Positions 6,429 to 7,731 of a DNA stretch of 7,731 nt are shown here, piece by piece; the first letter of the stretch is position 1, and every line of letters starts with the position of its first letter. Below the pieces are notes generated by a model that saw nothing but the letters and a program-made list of their open reading frames with translations, had not been told where the DNA came from and made no database searches. Source of the DNA: Nitratifractor sp. (GTDB lineage: Bacteria > Campylobacterota > Campylobacteria > Campylobacterales > Sulfurovaceae); NCBI GenBank assembly GCA_015490055.1, contig WFYP01000252.1, positions 1 to 7,731 on the forward strand, read 5' to 3'. The translations under genes were made by a program, and so were the position numbers.

Positions 6429-6707
6429 TTAATCCCACTTTATATCATTAAAATCTACATAATCCTCTGAATGTTCTTTATAATACTTCTTTGCATTTTT
6501 AATCAATTCATAATCAGGGTCATCTTTATAGATTGGTTCGATATTTAATTCTTTTGGGAAAATTTGTTCTTTGTTCTTTACAACTCTGCCTAAAAGCATA
6601 TTGATTCCATCGCTAAGGCTTAATCCATACTCTTTAAAAATACTTCTAACTTCTTCTTTCAACTGTTTGTCTAAATATACATTACTTCTAACTTTCGTAG
6701 TAGCCAT
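6429..6707 (-). CDS. RelB/DinJ-family antitoxin
   Basis: A 92-residue antitoxin that should bind and neutralise the adjacent RelE-like toxin and repress the operon. The start at 6707 is chosen because AAAGGA lies seven bases upstream; the longer frame from 6767 begins upstream of the likely transcription start. Residues 4-45 (KVRSNVYLDKQLKEEVRSIF, then a helix with LSLSDGINMLL) are a typical RelB/DinJ ribbon-helix-helix. The acidic, aromatic C-terminus (DDPDYELIKNAKKYYKEHSE, then DYVDFNDIKWD) is the expected toxin-wrapping segment. It is first in a two-gene operon behind a palindromic operator. Confidence 0.9.
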   Translation of the reverse strand: MATTKVRSNVYLDKQLKEEVRSIFKEYGLSLSDGINMLLGRVVKNKEQIFPKELNIEPIYKDDPDYELIKNAKKYYKEHSEDYVDFNDIKWD

Positions 6708-6720
6708 TATAAAATCCTTT

Positions 6721-6737
6721 AACACAATTATTGTGTT
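6721..6737. promoter_or_regulatory. perfect 17-bp palindromic operator of the toxin-antitoxin operon
   Basis: AACACAATTATTGTGTT is a perfect palindrome (8-bp arms around one base). It lies just downstream of the -10 box, over the predicted transcription start, and 13 bases before the antitoxin ATG. Antitoxins with ribbon-helix-helix domains bind such palindromes, so autoregulation is the obvious reading. Confidence 0.8.
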
Positions 6738-6738
6738 T

Positions 6739-6767
6739 ATTATATTATTTTTTGATAAAATAAGCAA
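6739..6767 (-). promoter_or_regulatory. promoter of the toxin-antitoxin operon
   Basis: On the minus strand, TTGCTT (6767-6762), a 17-base spacer and a consensus TATAAT (6744-6739). The start should fall near 6732, inside the palindromic operator. Its -35 box is only 13 bases from the -35 box of the divergent plus-strand promoter. Confidence 0.8.
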
Positions 6768-6780
6768 ATTTTTAAAAAGA

Positions 6781-6809
6781 TTGACTTTTTGAGTTTTAAG
6801 TGTTATAAT
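6781..6809 (+). promoter_or_regulatory. strong plus-strand promoter with no ORF behind it
   Basis: TTGACT (6781-6786), a 17-base spacer and TATAAT (6804-6809): one mismatch from the full sigma70 consensus. Expected start near 6816. It drives the candidate non-coding RNA. Confidence 0.8.
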
Positions 6810-6824
6810 TATTCCACTTAAAAC
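6793..6824. promoter_or_regulatory. 10-bp inverted repeat bracketing the -10 box
   Basis: GTTTTAAGTG (6793-6802) and CACTTAAAAC (6815-6824) are perfect inverted copies with a 12-base spacer that holds TATAAT. A dimeric DNA-binding protein on this site would block the promoter. It differs in sequence from the toxin-antitoxin operator, so a different regulator is implied. Confidence 0.7.
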
Positions 6825-6915
6825 CAGCGGAGTGAGCGACTTGTATCGCTTGTGGGATGAAAACTCTCGACAACCGCAAAAATTACGGCAGTTTTTGGTC
6901 TGCCGTATCTTTTCT
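6816..6915 (+). ncRNA. candidate structured small RNA
   Basis: No ORF explains the roughly 100 bases after the strong promoter, which are also less A/T-rich than their surroundings. The predicted transcript shows AGCGA/TCGCT (6835-6839 / 6846-6850) around a six-base loop. GCGG (6827-6830) can pair with CCGC (6874-6877) to enclose it. An unpaired stretch GGGATGAAAACTCTCGACAA follows, and then a strong hairpin (6884-6907) with a T-rich tail. It could be a trans-acting or antisense regulatory RNA, a plasmid copy-control RNA, or a remnant transposon-associated RNA. I recognise no named family. The 3' end is a guess based on the hairpin. Confidence 0.5.
6884..6907. terminator. bidirectional hairpin terminator
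   Basis: TACGGCAG (6884-6891) and CTGCCGTA (6900-6907) make a perfect 8-bp stem with an eight-base loop. The plus-strand continuation is TCTTTTCT. The minus-strand continuation is ATTTTTG, so it could also end the orphan antitoxin transcript coming from the right. The minus-direction T-tract is the better one. Confidence 0.7.
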
Positions 6916-6956
6916 AAAAACTGTTTTAAAAGAGAGTTCTTTATCTCTGATAACCC

Positions 6957-7163
6957 TTAAATTTCATCTAAAAACTCATTAAGAGGTCTTGCCTTACCGG
7001 CTTCTAAATCTCTCAGGGCACCTTTTATCTCTTCTGCCATTTTATACTCTTTGGCATAAACAATTTTTTTGATATTTCTCTCTATCTCTTTTTTAATATC
7101 AATACCTTTTCTTTTGATGTCATCATAGAGTGTATCTTCTATCTCTATTGTCATGGTTTGCAT
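6957..7163 (-). CDS. orphan antitoxin-like protein
   Basis: A 68-residue protein with an N-terminal strand (MTIEIEDTLYDDI), basic helices (IKKEIERNIKKIVYAKEY) and a C-terminal EEIKGALRDLEAGKARPLNE followed by FLDEI. That ending is common in antitoxins of small type II toxin-antitoxin pairs. The start has GAGGA four bases upstream; a second ATG three codons in has poorer spacing. No toxin gene follows, but the stub of a BrnT/DUF497-like toxin overlaps its start on the upstream side, which is the gene order of brnTA operons. If still expressed it may act as a leftover antidote or a DNA-binding repressor. The antitoxin call comes from size, layout and tail, not from a confirmed family. Confidence 0.65.
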   Translation of the reverse strand: MQTMTIEIEDTLYDDIKRKGIDIKKEIERNIKKIVYAKEYKMAEEIKGALRDLEAGKARPLNEFLDEI

Positions 7164-7233
7164 ATTTTCCTCGATGCTTGTTTCTCTCGGCTAATAACTT
7201 TTTATTTTTTTCTTCATCATATACAAATTTCAT
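7123..7233 (-). pseudogene. remnant of a BrnT/DUF497-like toxin
   Basis: A 36-codon frame opens MKFVYDEEKNKKLLAERN, which matches the usual start of BrnT/DUF497 toxins (MKFxWDxxKNxxNLxxH...). It then runs into unrelated residues and stops inside the antitoxin gene, overlapping it by 41 bases. Intact BrnT-type toxins are roughly 90 residues, so the catalytic middle is missing, consistent with an internal deletion. No ribosome site precedes this ATG, and the predicted transcription start falls almost on it, so translation, if any, would be leaderless. Alternatively it is a chance frame in the antitoxin leader. Confidence 0.45.
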
Positions 7234-7238
7234 ACAGT

Positions 7239-7267
7239 ATTTTATCACATTGTCAATACAAAGTCAA
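7239..7267 (-). promoter_or_regulatory. promoter of the orphan antitoxin
   Basis: On the minus strand, TTGACT (7267-7262), a 17-base spacer, and TAAAAT (7244-7239) with a TG extension. A second overlapping set is TTGACA (7256-7251), 16 bases, TATGAA (7234-7229). The first predicts a start near 7232, about 70 bases before the antitoxin ATG. Confidence 0.65.
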
Positions 7268-7304
7268 TTTTTAAAAAAATTTACCAAAAAACTTCATTAA
7301 ACTG

Positions 7305-7333
7305 TTGCAGAGCAGGGATTTTCGGGGTATAAT
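7305..7333 (+). promoter_or_regulatory. promoter of the right-end genes
   Basis: TTGCAG (7305-7310), a 17-base spacer and consensus TATAAT (7328-7333). It is divergent from the antitoxin promoter and 33 bases ahead of the GTG start at 7366. Confidence 0.75.
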
Positions 7334-7365
7334 TAAGGCAGAAAAATATTTAAAGGAGTAGATAA

Positions 7366-7587
7366 GTGATAAATTTAACTTTTAATTTAACTAAAGAAGA
7401 ACTAATCACTTTTCGTGACATGTTAGATTATGCTGTTAATATTGCCGACGAATTAGAAAAGCTAAAAAAACTTGAGCAAGATTTGCCGGAAGATGCAAAA
7501 GCATTAATACAAGTTCCCCATCCTCTAACAAATACTTTTAATATTAATGGAAAAGAAACAAAAATTGCTATTATACCAATAGTGTAA
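7366..7587 (+). CDS. hypothetical 73-residue protein
   Basis: I do not recognise this protein. It starts with GTG: AAAGGAG ends seven bases upstream, and no ATG lies nearby in frame until residue 19. The N-terminal half is a predicted charged helix (LTKEELITFRDMLDYAVNIA, then DELEKLKKLEQDL) with coiled-coil character. The C-terminal half (HPLTNTFNINGKETKIAIIP) looks like short beta strands. There is no signal peptide or membrane segment. It has its own good promoter and is followed 12 bases later by another small gene, so the two form an operon. Function unknown; a small plasmid accessory protein is all that can be said. Confidence 0.8.
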   Translation: MINLTFNLTKEELITFRDMLDYAVNIADELEKLKKLEQDLPEDAKALIQVPHPLTNTFNINGKETKIAIIPIV

Positions 7588-7599
7588 AAAAGGAAAAAA

Positions 7600-7731
7600 A
7601 TGAAAAAAAGAGAAAAGAATGTAAGGGATTTAATCAAAGATCTAAAAGAGATATGTGATATATGTCATCGTATGATAGAAATAACAAATAGAAGTATTAG
7701 TAAGGGATTTCCCAAGGAAAAAGGTATAGAT
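7600..7731 (+). CDS. hypothetical protein, 3' end outside the window
   Basis: An open frame of 44 codons from ATG to the window edge with no stop. An AAAAAGGA ribosome site ends six bases upstream. It begins MKKREKNVRDLIKDLKEICD and continues ICHRMIEITNRSISKGFPKE. The N-terminus is a basic amphipathic helix with a Cys-Asp-Ile-Cys-His cluster (residues 19-23) that could bind metal if more ligands follow. It is second in an operon with the preceding 73-residue gene. No function can be assigned. Confidence 0.7.
   Translation, partial: MKKREKNVRDLIKDLKEICDICHRMIEITNRSISKGFPKEKGID

Noticed and set aside
6708..6767. Longer start for the RelB-like antitoxin
   Set aside because: The extra codons cover the promoter and palindromic operator; AAAGGA supports the start at 6707.
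6793..6907. A miniature IS200/IS605-type element or orphan TnpB-associated RNA, suggested by hairpins at both ends
   Set aside because: No transposase or TnpB remnant, no recognisable target site, and the left dyad is better explained as an operator. Kept only as an alternative in the RNA entry.
1..7731. CRISPR array, tRNA or rRNA gene, replication initiator, type IV secretion genes
   Set aside because: Looked for and not seen: no regularly spaced repeats, no cloverleaf, no Rep or VirB/VirD4-like protein.

Overview
The window looks like a piece of a low-GC mobile replicon, probably a plasmid or integrative element, from a Campylobacterota-type host (Campylobacter / Arcobacter / Sulfurimonas / Nautilia relatives). 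That placement is inference. It rests on the strong A+T bias, AAGGAG-type ribosome binding sites, sigma70 promoters of the TTGNNN-17-TATAAT kind, and protein composition rich in Lys, Ile, Asn and Glu. No rRNA, tRNA or chromosomal housekeeping gene is present to fix the species.

Left two thirds (1-5250, minus strand): a mobilisation module read right to left. It begins with a previously uncalled 31-codon hydrophobic peptide gene (5153-5248), then a small exported outer-membrane beta-barrel-like protein (4561-5139). A strong hairpin terminator (4531-4562) follows, then an unknown 84-residue protein (4252-4506) and a 1379-residue MobF-type relaxase-helicase (101-4240). The relaxase keeps the N-terminal tyrosines, the three-histidine metal site, a complete RecD-like helicase core, a tandem 47-residue repeat and a very acidic tail. 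No type IV secretion or coupling-protein gene is visible, so self-transfer versus mobilisation cannot be decided here.

Centre (5249-5552): a divergent intergenic region full of symmetry. It holds a leader hairpin, a 13-bp inverted repeat, a 17-bp direct repeat whose other copy lies just past the relaxase stop, and two dyads around a good promoter. This is the natural place for an origin of transfer and/or a recombination site. A plus-strand serine resolvase (5553-6158) starts at its right edge.

Right third (6159-7731): stability and accessory genes. A RelE/ParE-type toxin and RelB/DinJ-type antitoxin (6170-6707, minus strand) share a promoter with a perfect 17-bp palindromic operator. Divergent from it is a near-consensus plus-strand promoter whose -10 box is bracketed by a perfect 10-bp inverted repeat. 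It fires into a stretch with no ORF that folds into hairpins and ends in a strong hairpin, so it is a candidate structured small RNA (about 6816-6915). Next come an orphan 68-residue antitoxin-like gene (6957-7163) and, overlapping its start, what looks like the stub of a BrnT/DUF497 toxin (7123-7233). Two small unknown plus-strand genes follow, the second cut by the window end.

The most unusual items are the dyad-controlled non-coding transcript, the uncharged 31-residue peptide coupled to an outer-membrane protein at the head of a relaxase module, the 17-bp repeats flanking that module, and the broken toxin/orphan antitoxin pair.
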